Shown: piece by piece, positions 56,345-63,758 of the stretch
Layout of the letters: each line of letters opens with the position of its first letter
How positions within the stretch are numbered: the first letter of the stretch is position 1
Assembly (NCBI GenBank): GCA_905182105.1
Contig: CAJJAR010000016.1
Coordinates: 1-64,000 of the forward strand
DNA length: 64,000 nt
Reading direction: 5' to 3'
DNA from: an uncultured Paracoccaceae bacterium
Lineage (GTDB): Bacteria > Pseudomonadota > Alphaproteobacteria > Rhodobacterales > Rhodobacteraceae
Translations under genes and position numbers: made by a program
The notes under the pieces: model-generated
What the model saw: the letters and a program-made list of their open reading frames with translations, nothing else
Database searches by the model: none
What the model was told of the DNA's origin: nothing

Positions 56345-57259
56345 ATGATCTCACCTGCAGCGCGTGATGCGCTACAGGAATGGCTCGACCACCAAAAATC
56401 GCTCAAAGGGTCCGCAGAAAACACAGTCACCGCCTATGCGGGCGATGTTTCAGAATTTCTTGTGTTTATAACTAGTCACAAGGGCGAATCCCAAGGCTTA
56501 GGGGCCCTTTCCAAAATCACAATCAGCGATATGCGTGCATGGATGGCCAACAGCCGTGGTTCTGGCGTTGGGCCTCGTTCCTTAGCGCGCAAACTGTCTG
56601 CCGTTAAGGTGTTCTATCGTTGGCTTGCTGCGCGTGAAGGGTTCGAACCTACCGCCGTTCTGCTCACGCGCTCTCCTAAGTTCACCAAAAAACTACCCCG
56701 TCCACTGGCCATTGATGCCGCGCGAGACATGATTGAAACCGTTGAAATGCAATCGCTTGAGCCGTGGGTCGCAGCCCGAGACGCTGCAGTGGTGACATTG
56801 CTGTGGGGCTGTGGCTTGCGGATTTCTGAGGCCCTTGGGTTAAAAGGGATCGACGCCCCCCTACCCCAAGTCATGCGGATCACAGGTAAAGGCGGCAAAG
56901 AACGGATCGTACCCGTCGTGAAAGCTGCCCGCGCCGCGGTTGATGCATATGTCAAAGCCTGCCCTCACATTTTGACCGACGATGGGCCACTATTTCGAGG
57001 CGTGCGTGGTGGCGTTTTGTCGCCGCGGGCCATTCAAAAAGCGATGGCATCAGCACGGATGCAACTGGGCCTTCCAGCCACGGCAACACCACACGCCTTG
57101 CGCCACAGCTTTGCCACGCACCTATTAAACGCAGGTGGCGACTTACGCACGATCCAAGAATTGCTAGGGCACGCATCACTTTCGACCACGCAAGCCTATA
57201 CCGCAATCGACACTGCGCGATTGTTGGATGTGTATGACAACGCGCACCCCAAGGCCTAA
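56345..57259 (+). CDS. xerC: Tyrosine recombinase XerC
   Basis: Resolves chromosome dimers at dif with XerD. The 304-residue protein has a SAM-like N-terminal core-binding domain and a C-terminal catalytic domain with R (GCGLRISEALGL, about residue 159), HxxR (HALRHSFATHLL, about 248-251), H (GHASLSTTQAYT, about 275) and the nucleophile tyrosine in QAYT (about 284). I chose ATG 56345; a TTG two codons earlier overlaps the DUF484 stop. Specific XerC rather than XerD is inferred from DUF484 linkage. Confidence 0.92.
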   Translation: MISPAARDALQEWLDHQKSLKGSAENTVTAYAGDVSEFLVFITSHKGESQGLGALSKITISDMRAWMANSRGSGVGPRSLARKLSAVKVFYRWLAAREGFEPTAVLLTRSPKFTKKLPRPLAIDAARDMIETVEMQSLEPWVAARDAAVVTLLWGCGLRISEALGLKGIDAPLPQVMRITGKGGKERIVPVVKAARAAVDAYVKACPHILTDDGPLFRGVRGGVLSPRAIQKAMASARMQLGLPATATPHALRHSFATHLLNAGGDLRTIQELLGHASLSTTQAYTAIDTARLLDVYDNAHPKA

Positions 57260-57372
57260 TTCAGTCAAACAGCGCCACATCACGCAAACGTTAATGCCCC
57301 GTTATCACTGAAACTGTCATGGTAGATGCTCAAACAATAAATACCATCACTCACGGGGACCTTAACCTTAAC

Positions 57373-57968
57373 ATGAACACATATACTCGCATCGATGACG
57401 CAGCATTCGGCCTTGCACTTACAGCCACAACAGCCTTCGCCGAAGACTGTGCAACCTTGACGGTTGAAGGCCGCTTTGACCTAGAAGGCGAAGACATTGT
57501 CGCACTTTATGACTGCCTGTCTTACAAGCTAGCCGCAGGCTATGCAAAAGAAGGTGACGCAGTTGGCGCGAATTACCGTTCATGGGCCCCAACAGCCACA
57601 CGCGCAGCGATCCAAGGATCACATGGCACACGCATCCTAAACACCTTCGCCAACGATATCGCAGCTGAGCTTATCTAAAATTTGAAGAAGAAGGTGTGAA
57701 CATGACCGTTGGTTCTATTTTGGCCAAAAAATCCATTAGCCTATCTATTAAAAAGAAGAAAGTGCGCCCGGGCCCACTGTTCATCATGACCAAGATGGAC
57801 ACCAGATCGATCCCAGAAACCAACGATCGGCTATACCCTGGCCTACAGCCAAACGGCAAAGTTATGAAAATCAAAAAGTCTTTCTGCCATGATTGCCATG
57901 AAGCATTTGAAGTGTCTGATTATCTGGCCTACCCAGTCGAAGAAGTCCGCTTGGGCCAAGATCAGTAA
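57373..57968 (+). pseudogene. Cytochrome P460-like periplasmic c-type heme protein, frameshifted
   Basis: The first part (from ATG 57373) has a signal-peptide-like stretch ending TTAFA, then EDCATLTVEGRFDLEGEDIVALYDC and SHGTRILNTFANDIAAEL, and stops at TAA 57676. The continuation is in another frame: YLKFEEEGVNMTVGSILAKK, RPGPLFIMTKMD, LQPNGKVMKIKKSFCHDCHEAF, with the c-heme motif CHDCH near 57888, ending at 57968. Loss of one T in CTTTAT (now CTTAT, near 57672) restores a single frame. The layout matches cytochrome P460-type proteins. As written the heme-binding half would lack a signal peptide. Confidence 0.8.
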
Positions 57969-58000
57969 TAACTGGACATCACCTTTGAATAGCCTTTTAG

Positions 58001-58027
58001 AAACCCGTAAATCCAATTGGCGGGTTT
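58001..58027 (+). terminator. Hairpin upstream of pcs
   Basis: AAACCCG (58001-58007) pairs with CGGGTTT (58021-58027), with the inner palindrome CCAATTGG in the loop. The right arm ends in TTT but no long T-run follows. It could end transcription of the cytochrome remnant. Confidence 0.6.
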
Positions 58028-58066
58028 CGCTTTGCATTTCTCGCAACCTTACGGCATGTAAGCACC

Positions 58067-58768
58067 ATGACACCAAAAATTCGTGCCCTCTCCGTACACC
58101 TATTGACCGCCACTGGCGCAGTTTTCGCAATGCTAGCAATGCTGGCCGCAGTCGATACCAGATGGGACCTGATGTTCCTTTGGTTGGTTGTTGCCTTCTT
58201 TGTCGACGGAATTGATGGGCCGTTGGCACGTCACTACGATGTCAAAAAGAACGCCGCTGAATTTGATGGTGTGCTGCTTGACCTGATCATCGACTACCTG
58301 ACTTATGTCTTCATTCCTGCATTTGCTTTGTTCAAATCAGGGCTGATGGACGGCTGGACAGGTTGGTTTGCGATCATCCTTATTACATTTACATCCGCAA
58401 TGTACTTTGCTGATACACGCATGAAAACTAAGGATAATTCATTTTCTGGCTTCCCAGGATGCTGGAACATGCTGGTCTTAGTTATCTTTGCGCTTGAACC
58501 AAACTTTTGGGTATCACTGGCACTTGTTACGATCTTAGCCGTTGCAATGTTCCTCCCGCTTAAATTCGTTCACCCTGTGCGCACAGAACGCTGGCGCGTG
58601 GTAACGTTGCCAGTGGCGATCGCTTGGACGTTCTTTGCAGGTTGGGCCGCTTGGGTTGATTTTCACCCAGAAAGCTGGGCACACTGGGGTCTTGTAGTCA
58701 CCAGCGTTTATTTGCTGGGTGCAGGCGTCGCGCAACAAGCTATCCCAGAACGCACAGCCAAAGCTTAG
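58067..58768 (+). CDS. pcs: Phosphatidylcholine synthase (CDP-diacylglycerol:choline)
   Basis: Makes phosphatidylcholine directly from choline and CDP-diacylglycerol in the inner membrane. The 233-residue protein has seven to eight helices and the CDP-alcohol phosphotransferase motif DGIDGPLARHYDVKKNAAEF followed by DGVLLD at about residues 46-71, in the Pcs variant with residues between DG and AR. C-terminal FVHPVRTERWR is typical. Phosphatidylcholine is common in roseobacters. Confidence 0.92.
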   Translation: MTPKIRALSVHLLTATGAVFAMLAMLAAVDTRWDLMFLWLVVAFFVDGIDGPLARHYDVKKNAAEFDGVLLDLIIDYLTYVFIPAFALFKSGLMDGWTGWFAIILITFTSAMYFADTRMKTKDNSFSGFPGCWNMLVLVIFALEPNFWVSLALVTILAVAMFLPLKFVHPVRTERWRVVTLPVAIAWTFFAGWAAWVDFHPESWAHWGLVVTSVYLLGAGVAQQAIPERTAKA

Positions 58769-58771
58769 TTG

Positions 58772-59233
58772 CTAAATCAACAATCCTGCCGCGCCCTCAT
58801 GGCGCAGCAGCGCAACCTTGGTTTCGACACCACCTTCACCTGAAAACCCCGTCAGCCCCTTGGCACCCATCACGCGGTGGCAAGGAATGATGATTGGGAT
58901 CAGATTTCCATCACAGGCTTGTCCCACCGCTTGGGCTGGAACGCCCAAATCCTTGGTAATTTCGCCGTAAGTTTGGGTGTAGCCAAAGGGGATCGCAAAC
59001 ACCACAGCTCACACATCACGTTGAAAATCAGTGCCTTTTACGTTCATTGGCAAATCAAACGTCTCTAATTCACCACGCGCATAGGCCAGCAACTGGGTTT
59101 CGGCAGCAGGTAGAACATCGCTGTGATCATCAGCAGAGATGCCCCAATCAAGGCGCGTGATCTCTCCCGCTTCCTCCACAATGCACAGCAGGCCAAACTG
59201 TGTTTTAACACTGCGCCGTCTGATCTGTGACAT
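58772..59233 (-). pseudogene. ogt: Methylated-DNA-protein cysteine methyltransferase with an opal codon
   Basis: Reads from ATG 59233 (MSQIRRRSVKTQFG) through the N-terminal domain to GTDFQRDV, then TGA at 59009-59011, then in the same frame continues AVVFAIPFGYTQTYGEITKDLG with the acceptor PCHRV and ends at 58772. The family has Trp after FQxxV (DFQRxVW), so one TGG-to-TGA change interrupts the gene just before the active domain. No other lesion is visible, which suggests a recent event. The active-site Cys is only in the downstream part. Confidence 0.85.
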
Positions 59234-59330
59234 GTGGAACCCCTTAGAACGACGGACCAATCCTTTAATAGAAAAACCCCACCCGATTAAGGGCGAGGCT
59301 AGGGTAATTGTCGGCAATCGCCAAGGTGGC

Positions 59331-60227
59331 TTAGGCTGTCGCCATCATGCCTTTTTCTTCAGCCAAGGCACGCATGCGCTCCTGAAGCTTTTCAAATGCA
59401 CGCACTTCGATCTGGCGAATACGCTCACGGCTCACTTTGTATTGTGTGCTCAGGTCTTCCAGCGTGATCGCTTCGTCACTTAGGCGGCGTTGGGTTAGGA
59501 TGTCTTTTTCTCGGTCGTTCAAAACATCCATTGCTTCGGCCAACATTTCACGGCGCACGGTTAATTCGTCATTGGCCTCATAATCGCCAGCTTGGTCGGC
59601 ACTTTCGTCCTCAAGCCAATCTTGCCATTGCATGGTCCCCTCGCCCTCAGAGCCAACGGTCGCATTCAATGATGCATCCCCACCACTCATGCGGCGGTTC
59701 ATGCTGATCACTTCGGTTTCCGTTACACCCAAATCATTGGCAATACGGGCCAAGTTTTCTGGACGCAGATCACCTTCTTCGAGTGCACCAATGCGGTTCT
59801 TGGCTTTGCGCAGGTTAAAGAACAATTTCTTTTGCGCAGAGGTTGTTCCTAGCTTCACCAAAGACCACGAACGCAGGATGTATTCCTGAATGCTCGCGCG
59901 GATCCACCACATGGCATAGGTCGACAGACGGAAACCCTTTTCAGGATCAAACCGCTTAACTGCCTTCATCAAACCAACATTTGCCTCTGAAATCACTTCA
60001 GCTTGGGGCAGACCGTAACCGCGATAACCCATCGCAATTTTAGCTGCCAAACGCAGGTGGCTGGTCACCATTTTATGGGCCGCGCCTGTGTCTTCTTTTT
60101 CAACCCAAGCTTTTGCCGCCATGTACTCTTCCTCAGGCTCCAACATTGGGAACTTGCGGATTTCTTGCATGTAACGGTTCAGGCCACCTTCTGGAGTTGG
60201 TGCCGGTAGATTTGCATAATTAGCCAT
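59331..60227 (-). CDS. rpoH: RNA polymerase sigma factor RpoH (sigma-32)
   Basis: Heat-shock sigma factor. The 298-residue protein has region 1.2 and 2 (GLPQAEVISEANVGLMKAVKRFDPEKGFRLSTYAMWWIRASIQEY), the RpoH box (QKKLFFNLRK) and region 4.2 (TLEDLSTQYKVSRERIRQIEVRAFEKLQ). FtsH, encoded at 37767, degrades RpoH in other bacteria. A heat-shock-type promoter-like sequence lies upstream. Confidence 0.96.
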   Translation of the reverse strand: MANYANLPAPTPEGGLNRYMQEIRKFPMLEPEEEYMAAKAWVEKEDTGAAHKMVTSHLRLAAKIAMGYRGYGLPQAEVISEANVGLMKAVKRFDPEKGFRLSTYAMWWIRASIQEYILRSWSLVKLGTTSAQKKLFFNLRKAKNRIGALEEGDLRPENLARIANDLGVTETEVISMNRRMSGGDASLNATVGSEGEGTMQWQDWLEDESADQAGDYEANDELTVRREMLAEAMDVLNDREKDILTQRRLSDEAITLEDLSTQYKVSRERIRQIEVRAFEKLQERMRALAEEKGMMATA

Positions 60228-60273
60228 TGTCAGTCCCGCTCATTTGGGTGCCCATGTTTATGGGATTAACATT

Positions 60274-60303
60274 AATATGGGTGCTACACAGAAAGGTTTC
60301 AAG
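60274..60303 (-). promoter_or_regulatory. Candidate promoter of rpoH with sigma-32-like elements
   Basis: On the minus strand CTTGAAA (60303-60297) and ACCCATAT (ending 60275) are separated by 14 bases, close to the sigma-32 consensus CTTGAAA / CCCCATNT; the same bases also give a TTGAAA/CATATT pair with 17-base spacing for the housekeeping sigma. Autoregulation of rpoH is plausible but unproven. Confidence 0.45.
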
Positions 60304-60419
60304 AGGTTGCCTGTGCGATAATTTCAATATGGAGACGCCAATGGCAAAGGCCAATGCTATGTCACAATCCTCACGCCTATGTGCACCATGTGGCATTAGC
60401 GTAGCAAATAAAAGCTTCG

Positions 60420-61454
60420 TTATTTGGCTGGAATCTCAAGTGCTGCAATCAAACGGGACATATCCGAAGGCATATCCGCCTCAAAGCGCATCATCTCGCC
60501 AGTCACTGGGTGTTTGAACCCCAAAACAGCCGCGTGCAAGGCTTGGCGCTTGAAGACACCAAGTTCACGCAGACCATCATCACTGATTGATCCCTTGGGC
60601 AGCTTGCGCTTGCCGCCGTAAACCGGGTCACCAACAAGGCCGTGACCGGCATGGGTCATATGCACGCGAATTTGGTGCGTACGACCTGTTTCCAACCAAC
60701 ATTCCATCAAGGCAATCACTTCAGGCGCACCAAAGCGCTGAACCGTACGGGCGCGGGTCACAGCGTGACGGCCCCCTTGAAACAACACCGCTTGGCGTTG
60801 GCGATCTGTCTTGTGACGGGCCAGTTGTGTGGTCATGCGAAGGATATTGCTGGTTTCAAAGCTTGCGCCTTTAACTCCTCGCAACCTTGGATCATTCGCA
60901 TCAGGCACACCGTAAACCAGAGCTTTATAGTAACGTTCAGTGCTGTGGTCTGCAAACTGTGCTGCCAAACCATGGTGCGCCGTGTCCGTCTTGGCCGCGA
61001 CTAAGATTCCAGATGTTTCTTTATCTATGCGGTGCACAATTCCCGGGCGCTTCATGCCACCAACGCCAGACAGAGTATCACCACAGTGGTGCATCAAGGC
61101 ATTAACCAATGTGCCGTTCGGCGTACCAGGTGCAGGATGCACAACCAGGCCCGCAGGTTTGTTCACCACAATCAGGTCATCATCTTCATAGATCACATCC
61201 AGCGGAATGTTCTCTGGCAAGATATGGCTTTCTTCGGCCTCTGGCACGTCGATTTCGACATCAGCGCCTTCAAGAACCTTAGCCTTGGGGTCAAGAACGA
61301 CAACGCCGTTCACTTTCACCGCGCCATCCGTGATCAAACGGGACAAACGGGTGCGCGACAGCGATGCATCCTCTGGCACATCACGTGCAACCGCCTTATC
61401 AAGACGTGAGGGCGGTGCTTCGCTAATACGGAAACGAACTGAGGTGATCGACAT
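60420..61454 (-). CDS. rluD: 23S rRNA pseudouridine synthase RluD-type
   Basis: Isomerises uridines in helix 69 of 23S rRNA. The 344-residue protein starts at ATG 61454 (MSITSVRFRISEA), has an S4 RNA-binding domain (LDKAVARDVPE...SRLITDGAVKVNG, about 15-70) and the catalytic motif IVHRIDKETSGILVAAKT with the active Asp near residue 145. The ATG overlaps the divergent gene's start (CATG). The longer open frame up to 61637 is antisense to that gene and not real. Confidence 0.93.
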   Translation of the reverse strand: MSITSVRFRISEAPPSRLDKAVARDVPEDASLSRTRLSRLITDGAVKVNGVVVLDPKAKVLEGADVEIDVPEAEESHILPENIPLDVIYEDDDLIVVNKPAGLVVHPAPGTPNGTLVNALMHHCGDTLSGVGGMKRPGIVHRIDKETSGILVAAKTDTAHHGLAAQFADHSTERYYKALVYGVPDANDPRLRGVKGASFETSNILRMTTQLARHKTDRQRQAVLFQGGRHAVTRARTVQRFGAPEVIALMECWLETGRTHQIRVHMTHAGHGLVGDPVYGGKRKLPKGSISDDGLRELGVFKRQALHAAVLGFKHPVTGEMMRFEADMPSDMSRLIAALEIPAK

Positions 61455-61737
61455 GACAGATCCTGTTGAACCCGCGAACTTGCGGTTTTTAAGACGATTG
61501 GTGACTGTACTAACCGCCACCATGTTGATCGGCGTTGTAGTCGTGGTCGGCCTGCTTGTCACCCGCCTGTCGTCAAAAGGCCCAGACTTGCCCCAAATGA
61601 TCACTTTGTCAGACGGATCAACCGCCACAGCCTTCACCCAAGGCGATACATGGTATGCTATTGTGACCAGCGAAAACCAAATCCTGATCTATAATCGTAC
61701 AGACGGCGAACTGCGCCAGACCATCGAAATAAAATAA
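61453..61737 (+). CDS. DUF6476-like small membrane protein
   Basis: A 94-residue protein: short N-terminus (MTDPVEPANLRFLRRL), one helix (about 16-37; LVTVLTATMLIGVVVVVGLLV), then a periplasmic part (MITLSDGSTATAFTQGDTWYAIVTSENQILIYNRTDGELRQTIEI). Conserved next to rluD in Rhodobacterales, where I believe it is called DUF6476; function unknown. Start ATG 61453 overlaps the rluD start on the other strand. Confidence 0.82.
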   Translation: MTDPVEPANLRFLRRLVTVLTATMLIGVVVVVGLLVTRLSSKGPDLPQMITLSDGSTATAFTQGDTWYAIVTSENQILIYNRTDGELRQTIEIK

Positions 61738-61892
61738 GCCAGGTTTAGGTTTGTTGTTTTTAAAGGGGGAGGCTCACCGGTGCCCAGTACAAGGGTCTAG
61801 GCGAGAGGGTCCTGCAACCCCAGGCTAGGTTTCATGTAGCGAAATGGGGAGTGTTCGTTATTATATGATGCGGTAACGTCTCTCGTGCGATG
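61738..61892. other. 155-base convergent gap with a GC-rich block
   Basis: Between two converging genes. Positions about 61763-61850 form a GC-rich block that stands out from the AT-rich genes to its right and holds short self-complementary stretches (GGGT/ACCC, CACCGGTG). It does not match any RNA family I can recognise and has no open frame. It may be a 3' hairpin region or a remnant. Confidence 0.35.
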
Positions 61893-62423
61893 TTAAGCAG
61901 CTTTGCCTGACAATGCCTCAGATGTTAACGGGCTAAACGTCTCGAAATTATCTTTGTAAATAATCATAAGCCCCGCTACGGCAATAACATACAACGGGAT
62001 AGTGATCATAAACACAAAAAAATGTGACTCATCAAGCAAATCTTTTAGGTCCGAAAAAAGAATAGTATTATCAATTGTACTGTTAAGCACATAAACTAAA
62101 ATAACAAGACAAACGGCCTTAAACCCAAAATTGAAATAGGCGGTCATGTTGAGAAATACAAGAAGCCAAAACAGCACAAAAATCCGCCCTTCTAAGACAA
62201 TTAAGAACTCTTCGGTGCGTGAATTTGGATCTAGTTCAGCAACTTGGTTAATTTTTAGTAAAAAATACAAAACTATAAACAATAAAACATATAAATTGAT
62301 AAAACAGAATAAAACCCTAAACGATGATGACTGGCCAGTACGATCAGTTACTTTAGGCTGACTATTGGAAAAGGCTTCCAGGATGGCTTCAATTTCAAGA
62401 TCAGTTATTTTCTTATCTACCAT
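61893..62423 (-). CDS. Unknown four-helix membrane protein, copy 1 of type B
   Basis: A 176-residue protein with a polar N-terminus (about 40 residues, MVDKKITDLEIEAIL...) and four hydrophobic helices (about 37-58 FRVLFCFINLYVLLFIVLYF, 77-97, 101-123 and 139-160). The third helix ends in NSTIDNTILF. Start is ATG 62423, four bases after the stop of the type A gene; an upstream TTG frame is less likely. A type B paralogue is at 63266. AT-rich codon use differs from the rest of the window. I recognise no family; membrane location is the only firm inference. Confidence 0.75.
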   Translation of the reverse strand: MVDKKITDLEIEAILEAFSNSQPKVTDRTGQSSSFRVLFCFINLYVLLFIVLYFLLKINQVAELDPNSRTEEFLIVLEGRIFVLFWLLVFLNMTAYFNFGFKAVCLVILVYVLNSTIDNTILFSDLKDLLDESHFFVFMITIPLYVIAVAGLMIIYKDNFETFSPLTSEALSGKAA

Positions 62424-62427
62424 ACCG

Positions 62428-62850
62428 TCAATCCGTAAGGTGAGGACTAAATATGAGTTCAAAGCACATCCAGATTAAACTTATGATAAGAATTGGACGA
62501 AGCGACTGTACTAAGGCAATTACTCCCTCTTGGGGGTATTCAACCATATTGTACAAAACGAAGTGGTCATCAACGTACATGGCGATAGCCCATACAGTTA
62601 ATGCCACAGTTACGTACTTGGCGTACATTAAGGAATATTTAAGCGTGAACGAGATGCTAAACAAACCAAACGTTAAAATCGCCAAACGAATACCAGTGAG
62701 CTTTGTTACCGTATGATTATTTAATACTTGACTGGGAGCAAGAAGGTCTAAGCTTGCGGTTAACAATACAAAAAATGTCAATAAACAAAAGGCATAACCT
62801 ATAATTATAGAGACCCAGAACGCTTTGGGGAGCTGCAAGCTTTTAAACAT
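62428..62850 (-). CDS. Unknown four-helix membrane protein, copy 1 of type A
   Basis: A 140-residue protein with four predicted helices (about 10-35, 49-70, 73-93, 106-131), beginning MFKSLQLPKAFWVSIIIGY. The segment YAKYVTVALTVWAIAMYVDDHFVLY puts two acidic residues at the end of helix 3, and helix 4 reads SLRPILIISLIWM. ATG 62850 has GAGGG five bases upstream. Stop TGA is followed four bases later by the type B start, so translation is coupled. The C-terminal half is almost repeated at 63759-64000. No family recognised. Confidence 0.75.
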   Translation of the reverse strand: MFKSLQLPKAFWVSIIIGYAFCLLTFFVLLTASLDLLAPSQVLNNHTVTKLTGIRLAILTFGLFSISFTLKYSLMYAKYVTVALTVWAIAMYVDDHFVLYNMVEYPQEGVIALVQSLRPILIISLIWMCFELIFSPHLTD

Positions 62851-63265
62851 GTATCCCTCACTTTTCATACACTAATTTCAAATCATACAAGATCTAAATC
62901 AAAAAGCTAAGCTATCCTTGAGAAGACTAACCTATCCATGAGTGTAGTCCCCCCACCAACAACCCCTCTAATAAATGGACCTAATGTTCGCAAAATTCTT
63001 AGTAAGTTAAATGTAGTTTAAGACTCAAAAATAATTATATAATTTTGAGTTTTCAGCGGATTTTAATTTATAAATAACGTTCCCCTAAGATGAATTCAGA
63101 GCAGTACTACCTCCAGCATAGATATTAGTTTGGGCATTGTTTCTGACAACAGCAAAAATCCACTTCGTAAAGGCACCCGGAGTGCTTTGGTCAGCCAAAA
63201 TTAGTAATGAATTGATGATGCGGTTCTGCCTATACTTTAATTAAATAGCTTACACGCTAATAGGA
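62851..63265. other. 415-base AT-rich spacer between the two membrane-gene pairs
   Basis: Should hold the promoter of the second pair of genes and the terminator of the first (minus strand). It has one clear hairpin (63023-63050). A 52-codon frame without ATG runs from 63240 to 63085 on the minus strand (ending GGSTALNSS) and may be a gene remnant, but I cannot name it. No insertion-sequence ends were seen. Confidence 0.4.
63023..63050 (-). terminator. AT-rich hairpin in the spacer between membrane-gene pairs
   Basis: ACTCAAAA pairs with TTTTGAGT around AATTATATAATT-like sequence that is itself palindromic. The stem has little GC, so it is a weak terminator candidate for the upstream pair in the minus direction, about 215 bases after the type B copy 2 stop. 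Confidence 0.35.
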
Positions 63266-63754
63266 TTAAGCATCTTTGATATTATCTTTATGAACAATGG
63301 CGACCCATATAAGGCTAATTACCAACAAAGGCCTGGACAGTTGAAACGTTGAAAAATATGGCCTTTCAGCTGCAAGCGCGAAGTTTGAAAAAAGAATGTT
63401 GGTGTCAATTGCGCTGTTGAGCATGTACACAAACAAAATTAGGCTCAAATACTTAAATCCATAATTGTAATAGGCAGATATATTCATGACCATGAGAAAC
63501 ACCAAAACCACAGTAGTACGTATATTAAGTACAGAAAAATATCCTTGATCGAGGAAATCTATATTAACCCCATCAATAAGATTTCCTTTTACTAAAAGAT
63601 ACAACACAAAGCCTAAAATTATGTATAGATTAATAAAACCAAGCAGTATTCTAAACGTCGAAGACTGGACAACACGACCATCTACTATGGACTGCTCATC
63701 AGTGGTATTAGACAATAAAAAAGAAATTTCATTATCATTTTTTTTTCGAAACAT
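63266..63754 (-). CDS. Unknown four-helix membrane protein, copy 2 of type B
   Basis: A 162-residue paralogue of the protein at 61893: polar N-terminus (MFRKKNDNEISFLLSN), then QSSTFRILLGFINLYIILGFVLY, VFLMVMNISAYYNYGFKYLSLILFVYMLNSAIDTNILF, and SRPLLVISLIWVAIVHKDN. Shared with copy 1: QSS(S/T)FR(V/I)L, FINLY, (F/Y)GFK, LNS(T/A)ID. Helix 4 SRPLLVISLIW resembles type A helix 4, LRPILIISLIW, which suggests A and B share ancestry. Start ATG 63754 lies four bases after the type A copy 2 stop, the same junction as in pair 1. Confidence 0.75.
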   Translation of the reverse strand: MFRKKNDNEISFLLSNTTDEQSIVDGRVVQSSTFRILLGFINLYIILGFVLYLLVKGNLIDGVNIDFLDQGYFSVLNIRTTVVLVFLMVMNISAYYNYGFKYLSLILFVYMLNSAIDTNILFSNFALAAERPYFSTFQLSRPLLVISLIWVAIVHKDNIKDA

Positions 63755-63758
63755 ACCG

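Noticed and set aside
59009-59011. TGA inside ogt (and other broken genes) as recoded tryptophan or selenocysteine
   Set aside because: Many intact genes here end in TGA (scoB, glnE, dctQ, ruvC, tolA), other lesions are TAA, TAG or frameshifts, and no selenocysteine-type hairpin was recognised. Ordinary nonsense mutation is simpler.
61455-61637. N-terminal extension of RluD to 61637
   Set aside because: The extension is antisense to the DUF6476-like gene, shows no S4 or synthase features, and the ATG at 61454 gives the standard RluD N-terminus.
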